This document shows, piece after piece, positions 1 through 8,930 of a stretch of DNA of 64,000 bases. Every line of letters begins with the position of its first letter. Within the stretch, counting starts at the first letter, position 1. This stretch comes from JABDMH01 sp965223165 (GTDB taxonomy: Bacteria; Bacteroidota; Bacteroidia; Chitinophagales; Saprospiraceae), in assembly GCA_965223165.1 (NCBI GenBank), contig CBDCVQ010000018.1, positions 496,001-560,000 of the forward strand, read 5' to 3'. The position numbers and the translations under genes were made by a program. The notes beneath the pieces were generated by a model that saw only the letters and a list, made by a program, of their open reading frames with translations, made no database searches and was not told the DNA's origin.

Positions 1-1753
1 CGAGCGGGAATTCTTCCGATTCGGCATACGGATACCAGATAAAGGCAGGCTGGGCGGGTGGCAGCTCCTGAATCCCCGTATTGTTGGGGGAGGTATTTAG
101 GGGCTTTGCCGGGTCAAAGGGATCCAACGAAGTCTGGGTAGCAAAATCATACTTGTTGTACGGCTTATTGTCGGCCACGAAATAGGGCCAACCAAAGAAT
201 CCGGCCTGTCTGGCCTGATTAACCTCGTCGTGCCCGCGAAACCCGCGGCCCAGCGAATCCTTGCCGGCATCGGGCCCCACATCACCCCAGTACAGATAGC
301 CGGTACGCTGGTCGAGGGATATACGAAACGGGTTGCGACAACCCATTGCATAAATCTCCGGCCGGCCTTGAGAGCCATCCTTGGGAAATAGATTGCCATC
401 GGGGATCGTGTAGCTACCATCGGGCTGAGGCGTAATGCGACAGACCTTGCCCCGCAAATCGTTGGTGTTGGCGGAAGATTTCTGGGCATCCCATGGACTC
501 CGTCCCGGTCGCTCGTCGCTGGGCGAATAGCCGTTGGACGCAAAGGGATTGGTGTTGTCACCGGTCGATAAGAATAGATTGCCATTGGGTCCAAACTCCA
601 GGCTGCCCCCGGAGTGGCAACATTGATCTCTTTGGTTCTGTACTACCATCACGACCTTTTCCGACCCAAAATCTACCTTGTCGTCGGTAAAGGTGAAGCG
701 CGAAAGGTGTTGTTTGTGCTCATCTCCCGGGGGTGAATAGTAGATGTAGAGCCAATTATTCTCGGCAAAGTTGGGGTCCAATGCCAACCCAAGCACACCA
801 TCCTCCAACTCGTTGAAGGTCTTCAGGTGCGAGATGATGGCCGTTTTGCCATCCGTCGGATCATACAGTTTGATGTCTCCCCTTCGCTCAATGAAGAGGA
901 TACGACCATCTGGCAGCATCTCCAATTCCATCGGCTCATTGAGGTTGTCTTCCAAGACCACTTTTTGAAAACGGTTTTCCTCGGGTGCCACGGTCGGGCG
1001 GCTATAGTCCAATCCGGGGCCACCGATGGCATATTGGATACCACCCCATAGGTGCGCCATAAAATCGGGTTCTTCAAACGACTCACTGGTATGGCCACCA
1101 CCGGTATAAAAGGCACGTCCTCCGTCATAGTCATGATACCAGGCAATGGGATGGTTATCACCATTGGTTCCACCTTCGTAAGTCGATTCATCCAGATTAA
1201 GCAGAACATTCAGGTCGGGCTGGATCTTCTTGTAGTTGTACCATTCATCGGTTCGAGCCCAGCGATCAGGCAAATGTTGGCAGGACACATGCTCCTTGTC
1301 CAATCGATCGATCATGGCGTCCCGAACATTGGGATCGCTTGGATGACCGTTGAAATACGCACCGACCAAACCGCCATACCAAGGCCAATCATATTCTGTG
1401 TCTGCGGCGGCGTGGACACCCACAAAGCCGCCACCTGCCTGCACGAAACGCTGCATTTCTAACTGCTGCTGATCATCCAGACAGTCACCCGTTGTATTGA
1501 GAAAGATGATCGCATCAAAATCCTGCAGGACGGCCTGCGTCATCACGGTGGCATCTTCGGTGAAGGTCACGCCAAAACCCTTGTCTTCGGCCAAGATCCG
1601 CAAAGCCTCCTGGCCTGCTTCAATGGATTCATGCCGATATCCGGATGTTTTCGAAAACACGAGTACGTTCTTTTCGCCTCGCGTGCCGGATAAGGTATCA
1701 CAACCGCTGACCCCGATCATGATGATCAGCACCGTCACTAATAATTGTCTCAT
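1..1753 (-). CDS. Secreted ThuA domain - sorbosone/glucose dehydrogenase fusion lipoprotein (partial)
   Basis: The frame is open from ATG at 1753 to the left window edge (584 codons, no stop), so the C-terminus is missing. It starts with a lipoprotein signal (VSGC lipobox near residue 18). Residues ~27-245 form a ThuA-like (class I glutamine amidotransferase-fold) domain with the typical VHAAADTEYDWPWYGGLVG segment. From ~260 a PQQ-type sugar dehydrogenase beta-propeller follows (PDGRILFIERRGDIKL, LGLALDPNF, GCRNPFRISLD). This fusion is common in Bacteroidota and Planctomycetota and is expected to act on sugars outside the cytoplasm, but its substrate is unknown. A second, single-domain ThuA protein lies at 28.2-29.2 kb. 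It is transcribed away from uxaB's end and shows no operon partner inside the window. Family assignment is firm; the function is inferred. Confidence 0.93.
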   Translation of the reverse strand, partial: MRQLLVTVLIIMIGVSGCDTLSGTRGEKNVLVFSKTSGYRHESIEAGQEALRILAEDKGFGVTFTEDATVMTQAVLQDFDAIIFLNTTGDCLDDQQQLEMQRFVQAGGGFVGVHAAADTEYDWPWYGGLVGAYFNGHPSDPNVRDAMIDRLDKEHVSCQHLPDRWARTDEWYNYKKIQPDLNVLLNLDESTYEGGTNGDNHPIAWYHDYDGGRAFYTGGGHTSESFEEPDFMAHLWGGIQYAIGGPGLDYSRPTVAPEENRFQKVVLEDNLNEPMELEMLPDGRILFIERRGDIKLYDPTDGKTAIISHLKTFNELEDGVLGLALDPNFAENNWLYIYYSPPGDEHKQHLSRFTFTDDKVDFGSEKVVMVVQNQRDQCCHSGGSLEFGPNGNLFLSTGDNTNPFASNGYSPSDERPGRSPWDAQKSSANTNDLRGKVCRITPQPDGSYTIPDGNLFPKDGSQGRPEIYAMGCRNPFRISLDQRTGYLYWGDVGPDAGKDSLGRGFRGHDEVNQARQAGFFGWPYFVADNKPYNKYDFATQTSLDPFDPAKPLNTSPNNTGIQELPPAQPAFIWYPYAESEEFPL

Positions 1754-1862
1754 TGAATGATAGCTTTAGAAGAGAGAGCCCAAAAATATCAATTATGGGC
1801 AGATCACATGCATTTAAAGGCCTATAAGTGAGGGGCCAGCGAGCGATACGACTGTCTCATGT

Positions 1863-3311
1863 CTACTCAACAGCAAAGAGTTGACCCAGCGCCTCATCAA
1901 AAGGTCGCGCCTCCATGTCTGCCAGGTGTCTTGAAACCCGCTCCACGAGCTGAGGAATCTCCGCCAGATCCTTGCCCCATAGCTCCTTTTGGCTAAGCAA
2001 TGCCGAGGACAACCGCTCTGGAGCCTCACCAAAAAGGTCCCAAGCCTCACGAAATCTTTCCACAATTTGTGGCGCGTCGTTCACCGGCAATACCTTACCG
2101 TGCCAGCTGGGGCCATAAAAACGGAGCAGGCTAGCCAGGGCAAAGGTCAACTTGGGAGGTAGGGCCATCCCTTCTTGCGCAAGCTGATCCAGGGTGGGCA
2201 GCAAGCGAGTGCCAAATTTGGGTACCAGATTGAGTGCGATGGCAGAAAGCTGATGCTTGATAAAGGGATTCTTAAATCTTTCCAACACATCCTGTGCATA
2301 GGCCGTCAGATCCAGATCGGGAAGGTCCAAGCTCGTGATGGCCTCATCATAGAGAAAATCATGGACGAATCTACCCATCTGAGGATGCTCCATGCACTCC
2401 CGAACCGTGCGGCAACCCGCTAAATACCCCACGGGCACCATAGCGGCATGGGCCCCGTTGAGCAACCGCACCTTGACCGTGCGATGGGCGTGGATGTCCT
2501 CCGTGTGGATCACGTTAAGACCAGCAGCGCCCAGGGGCAATACCTCTGGCAAATGCGCAGGACCATCAATCACCAGCAGGTGAAATGGCTCGGCGCAGAC
2601 CAATAACTCATCCTGCCAACCTAAGTTGGTCTGGTGCGCCTGCGCTTGTTCTTCGGGATAGCCCGTGACAATGCGATCGACCAGCGTATTGCAAAAAAAG
2701 TTGTGCTTATCAATCCAATGGCCAAATGGCTGGGGTAAGCCCCAATGGTCCGTGTACGCCATCACCGCGTCGCGCAAGCGTACCCCGTTGTCCTCGATCA
2801 GCTCCAGGGGGAGCATCGTACATCCCCACGCCGGATCACCCTGCGCATGCGCAAATCGGCGATAAAGCCAACGCGTCAACTTGGCGGGAAACTCCGTGGG
2901 ACATTGATCAGTGAAAGGCTCCTCCACAAACCTGATGCCTGCCTCCGTGGTGTTAGAAACGATAAGATGCAGGTCCTTTTGCTCGGCCGACTGCAAAAAC
3001 TGCTCCCACTGCCGATACGGATGCAGCACATCCTGTACACAAGTGATCAGCTCTGCCGAAGAAACCGCTTCTCCGTCCTGAAGGCCCTGGGTCAGCACGT
3101 GATAGAGGCCCTCCTGCTCGCGCAAAGCTTGGTAATCTCCCTGCTCCGTCGGCTTGACCACCAGGACACCCATCGGGTCACCTGTGGCCTGATTCACTCG
3201 CTCGACCATCCAGTCAAAATAGCCTCGCAGAAAATTTCCGGCTCCAAATTGGAGAATGCGGGGTTTGCCGTGCTCAGGGTCTCCGACCGCGGTTCGGTTT
3301 AGTGCCTGCAT
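1863..3311 (-). CDS. uxaB: Tagaturonate reductase (altronate oxidoreductase), mannitol dehydrogenase family
   Basis: The 482-aa protein starts with MQALNRTAVGD. A longer upstream in-frame extension overlaps the preceding gene and has no family resemblance, so ATG at 3311 was chosen; it lies one base after the nitroreductase stop, implying translational coupling. The N-terminal NAD-binding segment reads RILQFGAGNFLRGYFDWMVE. Further family blocks include VVKPTEQGDYQALREQEGLYHVLTQG cut into its usual parts, SNTTEAGIRF, and NGAHAAMVPVGYLAGCRTV near residue 290. The enzyme interconverts D-tagaturonate and D-altronate with NAD(H) in galacturonate catabolism. No uxaA or uxaC is present in the window; a GntP-type aldonate symporter is at 12.6 kb. 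Length and motifs are normal for UxaB. Confidence 0.93.
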   Translation of the reverse strand: MQALNRTAVGDPEHGKPRILQFGAGNFLRGYFDWMVERVNQATGDPMGVLVVKPTEQGDYQALREQEGLYHVLTQGLQDGEAVSSAELITCVQDVLHPYRQWEQFLQSAEQKDLHLIVSNTTEAGIRFVEEPFTDQCPTEFPAKLTRWLYRRFAHAQGDPAWGCTMLPLELIEDNGVRLRDAVMAYTDHWGLPQPFGHWIDKHNFFCNTLVDRIVTGYPEEQAQAHQTNLGWQDELLVCAEPFHLLVIDGPAHLPEVLPLGAAGLNVIHTEDIHAHRTVKVRLLNGAHAAMVPVGYLAGCRTVRECMEHPQMGRFVHDFLYDEAITSLDLPDLDLTAYAQDVLERFKNPFIKHQLSAIALNLVPKFGTRLLPTLDQLAQEGMALPPKLTFALASLLRFYGPSWHGKVLPVNDAPQIVERFREAWDLFGEAPERLSSALLSQKELWGKDLAEIPQLVERVSRHLADMEARPFDEALGQLFAVE

Positions 3312-3312
3312 G

Positions 3313-4014
3313 TCAAGTGTAGAATTCGGCGACCTCCGCCAGCGGTTTTCGCTCCAGGGAAGGGACATAAGTGGGATGCTGCGGATATCCGACCGGCAGA
3401 AGCAGGTAGGCCCGCTCGTTCTTGGGTCGCTTAAGGACATCGGCCAAGAAGTTCATAGGGCTGGGCGTATGGGTCAGCGTGACCAAGCCAGCATGATGGA
3501 TGGCGGCGATGAGTATCCCACAGGCTATGCCGACTGATTCATTGACATAGTAGTTGTTGTGCTTGGAGCCGTCCGGATCAAACTCGTACACCCGCTTGAA
3601 GGCGACGATGAGCCAAGGGGCGATCTCTAGAAAGGGTTTATGCATGTCCGTTCCGATCGGTGCTAGCTCGCGTTTCCATCGCTCGCTCATCCGGTGCTCG
3701 TAGCTTTCTTTCTCCTCCTTTTCCGCCGCAACTCGGATCTGTGATTTGATTTGCGGATTGGACACAGCACAAAAGGTCCACGGTTGTCGATGTGCTCCCG
3801 ACGGCGCCGTGGAAGCCGTCATGATAATGTGCTCGATCACCTCTCGCGGCACCATTTCATCCGAAAAAGTTCGGACAGACCTTCGTTTATCCATCTCCTG
3901 ATACCATGTCTGGCTTCGACGTACAGTTTCGTCCAGCGGAATTCGCTCTGACACATGAAGCTCATGCCGGTATCCATTGATCATGATATGATCCTTGTGA
4001 TCGATCTCACCCAT
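3313..4014 (-). CDS. Nitroreductase-family flavoprotein of the iodotyrosine deiodinase (IYD) type
   Basis: The 233-aa protein has the FMN-binding nitroreductase core: RRSVRTFSDE (~45-53) and TAPSGAHRQPWTF (~69-81), the latter being the IYD-subfamily signature. The lid triad that binds the zwitterion of halotyrosine in characterised IYDs (Glu, Tyr, Lys with spacings 4 and 21; human E157/Y161/K182) is matched here by E101, Y105 and K126 with identical spacing. The expected reaction is reductive dehalogenation of mono- or di-halotyrosine using FMN; bacterial IYDs with this activity are known. The coupling with uxaB one base downstream is metabolically unexplained. Assignment to the IYD branch is strong; the physiological substrate is unknown. 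Confidence 0.9.
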   Translation of the reverse strand: MGEIDHKDHIMINGYRHELHVSERIPLDETVRRSQTWYQEMDKRRSVRTFSDEMVPREVIEHIIMTASTAPSGAHRQPWTFCAVSNPQIKSQIRVAAEKEEKESYEHRMSERWKRELAPIGTDMHKPFLEIAPWLIVAFKRVYEFDPDGSKHNNYYVNESVGIACGILIAAIHHAGLVTLTHTPSPMNFLADVLKRPKNERAYLLLPVGYPQHPTYVPSLERKPLAEVAEFYT

Positions 4015-4222
4015 ACTGATCCGCTTTTACTACGACGTTGTGTTTCTGACGCGAGCAAGATACTTACTTCGCGCCACAATGCACGAGGGACATGCTCCCG
4101 TTGACCCACCACACATAACCGCATGCCATGCCTGCGAGGGCGGTATCAGCAGAACAGAGCGTTTGATCAGGGAGCTCACGAAAAGCACCTGAACCAATAG
4201 CATATCGGAAATACCGATCCAC

Positions 4223-4269
4223 CTAGTAGAGTTTCTAATTATTCAACATATCTAATGCGAAACTCTACT
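4223..4269. repeat. Short remnant of inverted-repeat element family 2
   Basis: Arms CTAGTAGAGTTTC (4223-4235) and GAAACTCTACT (4259-4269) pair with one another around a 23-nt AT-rich loop. The loop contains TTATTCAACATATCTAATGC, which also occurs at the right end of the complete copy at 44537-44767. This looks like an element that lost its interior. It is the only recognisable item in the 4015-4343 intergenic space between the nitroreductase and the lipoprotein gene. Confidence 0.75.
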
Positions 4270-4343
4270 GGGATCATAAGAAGGGCCGGACAGCTCAGTA
4301 TCCAGTTGCGGCGGTCGCTACAGGATAATCAAGAGGCACGCTG

Positions 4344-4940
4344 CTACTGCGTCGGGGCCGGCGGCGATATCATGATGTGCGCTCTATGCGTGCCCGGGTC
4401 CATAATCCAGGGCCCACCCGGGACAATCGGCTTCAAGGGAAGTCCCGTGGATTCAGCGGTCGCCCACGGGATGTAGACGACGTAGCGATAATGTGCATCC
4501 ACCACGGTCCCGCTGGCTTCGTCGTATCTGCCCTCCTTGCCTTCCAACAAATGTAAGGTGGTCGGCTGCTCTGGCATTTTTAAAGTGCCCGCCTTGGCCT
4601 CCTGCTCCCGAATGTCAAATATCTCTTGTGCAGTCTTACCCTCTGCACGCAATTCGTTGCCGCGATTCATAAATTCTTGCAGGTCCTTGTGATAGCAGAC
4701 ACACTGAAAGCGCTCCCGATTGGGATTGTCCGCCACGCAAATCAAGCTGTTGGTGCCCTCTCGCAAGGAGACCAGCTTGCCCTCCGCATCATAACCCATC
4801 ACGGAGGCTCCGGCACGATCTTCTTCCGGCGCGGCCATGACGGCGGTGGCAATCTGAATTTCCCTGTTGGGCACTTGATCTTGCGCACAACCCAAGCTCG
4901 CAAATGTCAATGCGGTAGAGAGAAGGAGGGCAGATTTCAT
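4344..4940 (-). CDS. Hypothetical secreted lipoprotein
   Basis: I do not recognise the family. The most likely start is MKSALLLSTALTFASLGC at 4940, which gives a classical lipoprotein signal (ASLGC); two upstream in-frame ATGs would extend it by 4 or 17 residues. The mature part (~180 aa) is hydrophilic, has two cysteines spaced as CVCYH near the middle, and ends in a proline-rich tail (HIMISPPAPTQ). The sequence mentions no catalytic motif. It is separated from the downstream nitroreductase by about 330 bp containing a repeat remnant, so it is probably its own transcription unit. Confidence 0.7.
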   Translation of the reverse strand: MKSALLLSTALTFASLGCAQDQVPNREIQIATAVMAAPEEDRAGASVMGYDAEGKLVSLREGTNSLICVADNPNRERFQCVCYHKDLQEFMNRGNELRAEGKTAQEIFDIREQEAKAGTLKMPEQPTTLHLLEGKEGRYDEASGTVVDAHYRYVVYIPWATAESTGLPLKPIVPGGPWIMDPGTHRAHIMISPPAPTQ

Positions 4941-5376
4941 GGTGGTGATCATTGGTGAATCCTCAAAATAAGGAAATATCAGTGATCGCACCCACCCAGC
5001 CGGTCAGCGTGTATGGCACATCGCATGGCAGCGAGTCACGGGCTCCTGTACGGCGTTTTACGGTGGAAAGATGTTGAATCGTGGAGCTGTGCAAGGGCTG
5101 CCGGTGGAGTATGTCCTTGTACATCCAACGCTCCCAAAAGGATTCAGGGAGGGTCCGGGTCCCATGTGCGACCGCTCAGTGCGCCCGACGGGGATTGCCG
5201 GGCCATTCACCTCATTCTTCATGACGGTTATACGAAAACTTCTTGGGGAAGCCTCGGTTGGATCACTTGGATCACTCCACACTTAGATCAGTCCACCGTA
5301 CATCGCCTAACTCTGCATTTTGACCTGCCTGGATGCACGAACACCCATTAAAAACATGCATGATTTAGGAAATCAC
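4941..5376. other. Intergenic region, left flank of the IS110 element
   Basis: Short overlapping frames on both strands (about 5013-5351) compete without a recognisable product or signal peptide, so I call no gene. The distal part (from about 5290) probably includes the left end of the IS110 element, whose exact boundary cannot be set without an empty site. Confidence 0.5.
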
Positions 5377-5449
5377 CAACAGCCATGAAAGTCTTGGCTT
5401 ATAGCCCGGTATCTTGGTACCAATTAAACGTATGGACTTATGGCTGTTG
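5377..5449 (+). ncRNA. Structured left-end RNA of the IS110 element (candidate bridge RNA segment)
   Basis: CAACAGCCAT (5377-5386) is perfectly complementary to ATGGCTGTTG (5440-5449). After a two-base bulge the stem continues with AAGTC (5389-5393) against GACTT (5435-5439), giving 15 pairs. Inside are two small hairpins: GGCT-TAT-AGCC and the palindrome TTGGTACCAA. IS110-group elements encode a bridge RNA with target- and donor-binding loops just upstream of the transposase, so location and shape fit. The 3' arm contains the transposase start codon. The full RNA would be longer than this core; its ends and guide loops are not defined here. Confidence 0.5.
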
Positions 5450-6660
5450 ATCAATTTCCCATTATCGTTGAGCGTGGTTGTGGAATGGATGTGCACAAAG
5501 ATACGGTTGTTGCGACAATTCGAGGGGCAGATATTGAGGTAACCACAGCGACATTTAAGACGTTTAGCGACGATCTGACAGAGATGATATGTTGGCTTCA
5601 GAACCATGGAGTTACGCATGTTGCGATGGAGAGCACGGGAGTGTACTGGAAGCCGGTGTACTACATGCTGGAGGAATTCTTCGAGGTTTTGTTGGTCAAT
5701 GCCCGTCACATCAAGAATGTTCCTGGGCAGAAGACGGATAAGAAAGATTCAGAATGGATTGCCAAACTGTTACTCAGTGGTCTTCTGAAGGGGAGTTTTG
5801 TTCCTGGCCAAGAGATACGGGAATTGCGAGCATTGCACCGTCACCGTCGAAAGCTGATCGGTCAGCGAACGGCACAGAAGAATCGACTGCAAAATGTGTT
5901 GGAACAAGCCAATATCAAATTACGCAGTGTGCTCAGTGACGTATTTGGTGTGTCGGGTTTGTCGATGATACAAGCCATATCTAGCGGGCAAACGGACCCT
6001 GAGGTATTGTGTGAATTAGCAAAAGGGTCTCTAAGAAATAAGAAGGATCAATTACGAAAGGCACTAACAGGCAGAGTAACAGACCATCATCGATTCATGT
6101 TGAAGCTGATACTTGAGTCCATCTCACACATCAACGACCAAATAGCTCAGATAGAAGCTCAGATGGATAAGTATCTAGACTTGATGAAAACCGAAGTGGA
6201 TCTGCTGAAAACGATTCCAGGAGTGTCTACACAGATTGCCGCTGGCATTTTAGCCGAGATTGGAGATGACATGACCCACTTCCCATCACACGGGCACCTA
6301 GCATCTTGGGCTGGCATTTGTCCTGGAAACAACGAAAGTGCAGGAAAGATGTACTCATCTCGCATCACCCACGGCAACAAGCATCTAAAGACAACATTGG
6401 TTGAGGCTGCCTGGGTTGCATCAAGGACAAAGAACAATCCTGTACTGGCCACCAAACATCGAATGTTGAGTCGACGCATTGGTAAGAAGAAGGCTACCAT
6501 TGCCATAGGGCATAAGATCTTGACCGCTGCATACCATGTCCTTCGTGATCAACAGCCCTACAAACCTCACACTACAGACCCCAAAATCCTAGAGATTAGA
6601 AGATTGCGCAGAATCAAAAGGTTGGAAAGACAATTGAGTGCACTTAGAAAGACGTCCTAA
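5440..6660 (+). CDS. IS110-family transposase (DEDD recombinase)
   Basis: The 406-aa protein is full length for the family. The N-terminal DEDD RuvC-like domain shows GMDVHKD (D17), MESTGVYWKP (E64) and KTDKKDSEW (D100, D103). The C-terminal Transposase_20 domain contains the HhH-like block LLKTIPGVSTQIAAGILAEIGD and the serine segment SWAGICPGNNESAGK, which carries the catalytic Ser in this family. A lysine/arginine-rich tail ends the protein. No frameshift or stop is seen, so the enzyme is probably functional. It mediates RNA-guided, DDE-independent recombination in characterised relatives. ATG at 5440 lies inside a stable stem; an internal start at GMDVHKD (5485) is possible. Confidence 0.95.
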   Translation: MAVDQFPIIVERGCGMDVHKDTVVATIRGADIEVTTATFKTFSDDLTEMICWLQNHGVTHVAMESTGVYWKPVYYMLEEFFEVLLVNARHIKNVPGQKTDKKDSEWIAKLLLSGLLKGSFVPGQEIRELRALHRHRRKLIGQRTAQKNRLQNVLEQANIKLRSVLSDVFGVSGLSMIQAISSGQTDPEVLCELAKGSLRNKKDQLRKALTGRVTDHHRFMLKLILESISHINDQIAQIEAQMDKYLDLMKTEVDLLKTIPGVSTQIAAGILAEIGDDMTHFPSHGHLASWAGICPGNNESAGKMYSSRITHGNKHLKTTLVEAAWVASRTKNNPVLATKHRMLSRRIGKKKATIAIGHKILTAAYHVLRDQQPYKPHTTDPKILEIRRLRRIKRLERQLSALRKTS

Positions 6661-6876
6661 ACAAGATCGTGGCTTTTTTTGGTGGTTAAACTCCCCGGAA
6701 AAAAAACTGACATCAGACGTCATGTACCAACAGTTGATGCCGTAGAGCTCGAAGAAAAAATTACACTCTCTTGCTATTTCTTATGCCAAAATTAGATGAA
6801 TCCGGGCCCTGGGGCAGCGAATGACTTTCAGAAAAAAATGCACCATCCACTTCGGTGCGCGCACAGGGCGCAGACG

Positions 6877-7263
6877 CTACTTGGTATTGATAAGTATCAC
6901 GCCACCAGCGCCTTGATCTCCGTAGGTGGTGAGTTCCGTCGCCCTGCGTAGGACCTGTACGGATTTGACCTGAGCCATGTCTACCATCTGATTAGCCCGG
7001 ACGTAGTGATTGCCTACGGGAAAACCATCAAGCACGTATAGTGGCTCTGATTGCACCGTACTGGTATGGCTACGGACTTGGACTTTGGCATACTCACCGG
7101 CACCACTTACGATCAAACCGGGGTATCCCCGCAAGGCATCGGCTAGATTGGTGTACCTGGCAAAGTGTTCGGGTCCGGTCAGGGCGGTCTGCTGGCCTCG
7201 ATGGCTGCTCACACAGGATGTCATCAATAGGCAAAAAAGGAAGATTGCACCTCTCATTTTCAT
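6877..7263 (-). CDS. Stand-alone TonB-dependent receptor plug-domain lipoprotein
   Basis: The 128-aa protein begins with a lipoprotein signal (FLFCLLMTSC) and then contains only a plug-like domain: ADALRGYPGLIVSGAG, PLYVLDGFPVG, and VKSVQVLRRATELTTYGDQG followed by AGGVILINTK. These match the plug of SusC-type receptors, where 'VLDG' and 'YG..GANGVI.I.TK' are hallmarks, but there is no STN, carboxypeptidase-like or barrel domain. Such mini-plugs exist in Bacteroidota without an established role. The start at 7263 (MKMRG) or two codons later is equally possible. It is isolated between the IS110 element and pseudogenes. Confidence 0.8.
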   Translation of the reverse strand: MKMRGAIFLFCLLMTSCVSSHRGQQTALTGPEHFARYTNLADALRGYPGLIVSGAGEYAKVQVRSHTSTVQSEPLYVLDGFPVGNHYVRANQMVDMAQVKSVQVLRRATELTTYGDQGAGGVILINTK

Positions 7264-7472
7264 TTTGTTTAAGAATTAACAAATGCAGAAGAGGCGAAAC
7301 TTTTAGGCTAACTGAATACTGGATAATTGAGAAAGAGCAATCTCGAAAAAGGAAGGGGGTGAAATGATGAACCCTTAATTTATTACAATTTTCGGGCATC
7401 GGTTATCAAGAGACCCTCTATTGATTTGCATCTGCCTTTTTCTGCTGCAGATGTCTTCCCTGTTGCAGTAAA

Positions 7473-8596
7473 CTAGCCAGATAGGTTGCGGTAACTAAAC
7501 CATTTGAAATCTGCCGGACATCGTCTGCCGGACAGATCTTGGCAGCAAATACCGACAAACGCACCCGTAAAGGCGGGACGGTATCGCACCTCTTCGTCGC
7601 GAACGTACTCGTCCGACAAGATCGAACCGTCCAGTACGGGACCCACGGCAGTCCAATCACCCTCCGCTAGACCATAGTAAAACTGGAGCTTTGCTCCTCG
7701 ATATTCCACCATTAGGTAGATGTCTTCGGCACCGGTCAGATTGAGGGGTACTTCGAGTGACTCCGAGATCTCATGGTTGTCACAGGAGATGATATTGAGA
7801 AACTTGCTTTGACCATCTTCATCCCCGTACAGATGGCAATAGTGATAGTGATAGGTATTGTAGTGGCATACCAGGCCCGCCATTTGTTGGAAAGTCGTGG
7901 GGCTAAACTGCAGGCAGGTAGCCGCCTCGGTGTGGTGCTCTTCCACCCTACGGGCAATGAGGCTTTGTTGAAAAAGCGAGCTGAGGGATTCTCGTCCGTA
8001 CAGCCGGAGATATCCTGCCCGATCCTGTAGCGATATCCAATCGCTTGTCATGGGAATCCGAAGCGATTGAAAACAGGGATCCAACGGCTCCCCGTCAAAC
8101 GATATACGCTCCTGCCCTCCGGCGAATGAATGTGCCGGCCAATCCGGAGCCGGTATTGTAGTCCGGGGTTCGCAACCTCCGCCCTCCAGGTAGATCCAAT
8201 GTCGGGGCGCCATTCAAATCTTTCGATCGCCGTCTCCCGACCGGTGATGCAGCGACCCCGTTTTTGACAGCGGCCGACCTACCAAAAATACGCCATACCA
8301 CGGGCCTCCACGAGATCGCCGTGCCCCGTACGTTGCAGATGGAGGTCCGGATTATTGCCAGCGCTTGCAATGGGAATTACCGGGGTGTGGGACATAGGGA
8401 CCGATGATACTCCGGGAGCGAGCCATGGTCATGGCATGGCCGTATTCGGTCCCACCCTCGGCCAGCAGTAGGTAGTAGAACCCTTGACGCTTGTAGAGGT
8501 GTGGTCCCTCGGTCCGGCCCAATGCTGTCCCCTCGAATATATGGTGGATATCACCCACCAGCTTTCGAGTGCTTCGGTCAAACTTCCTGCAGCACA
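7473..8596 (-). pseudogene. GH43 beta-xylosidase remnant
   Basis: The coding sequence is a decayed GH43 gene. The 5' end retains the catalytic-acid region ALGRTEGPHLYKRQGFYYLL and AEGGTEYGHAMTMARSRS, but the first half of the propeller with the catalytic base is absent. Frames change several times between about 8370 and 8200: pieces LQRTGHGDLVEA, KNGVAASPVGRR, GRETAIERFEW and WIYLEGGGCEPR are each in different frames. The last 246 codons (from 8213) are an uninterrupted C-terminal concanavalin-like xylosidase domain. A further one-base shift at about 8585 separates VLQE from FDRSTRKLVGD. It directly abuts a truncated sugar porter and is certainly non-functional as read. Confidence 0.88.
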
Positions 8597-8800
8597 CTAA
8601 TGGGTCCCGAACACAGCATGGCCAACGCAGAGCTGATCGTGACCGACGCGACCACCCATCCCAGCTGTAGGCTCGTCAGATCAAACTCGGCCGTGATATA
8701 GCTGTTGACTCCGGATATGACGGCAGCGTCAAATCCAAATAAGAAGCCGCCGACAGAGACCACGGCGGCAAATAAAAATATTGTACGATCTTCCTCTCAT
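8578..8800 (-). pseudogene. Truncated MFS sugar porter (N-terminal remnant)
   Basis: Reading from about 8796 the frame gives TIFLFAAVVSVGGFLFGFD, AAVISGVNSYI and LQLGWVVASVTISSALAM, which is the first and second transmembrane segments of the sugar porter (SP) family. The frame is cut after CSGP, where the family normally continues with the conserved LADR.GRR loop, and passes into the GH43 remnant. A TGA lies immediately upstream in frame and the nearby ATG is in another frame, so the native start is lost as well. It probably formed an operon with the GH43 gene before a deletion fused them. Confidence 0.82.
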
Positions 8801-8930
8801 CCATTCACTTTGGGTCACTTTGACGGACCCTGCAGTGGCGAGCACCAACCCTGACGGGCTTGTCAATTTCCTATCTTAATAGCAAAATCAAATCCAAATA
8901 ACAAACAGACGTAAGATATTAATTGCTGCG

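Larger units (their letters stand above)
5377..6690 (+). mobile_element. IS110-family insertion sequence (boundaries approximate)
   Basis: The element comprises the structured left-end segment and the intact transposase. IS110 elements usually lack terminal inverted repeats and flanking duplications, so the ends cannot be read off; the left end probably lies between about 5290 and 5377 and the right end within about 100 bp after the stop at 6660, where a T-rich stretch (GGCTTTTTTTGG) occurs. The stated limits cover only the supported core. Confidence 0.7.

Noticed and set aside
5013..5351. Small genes upstream of the IS110 element
   Set aside because: Several overlapping frames on both strands of similar length, none with a recognisable domain or start region.
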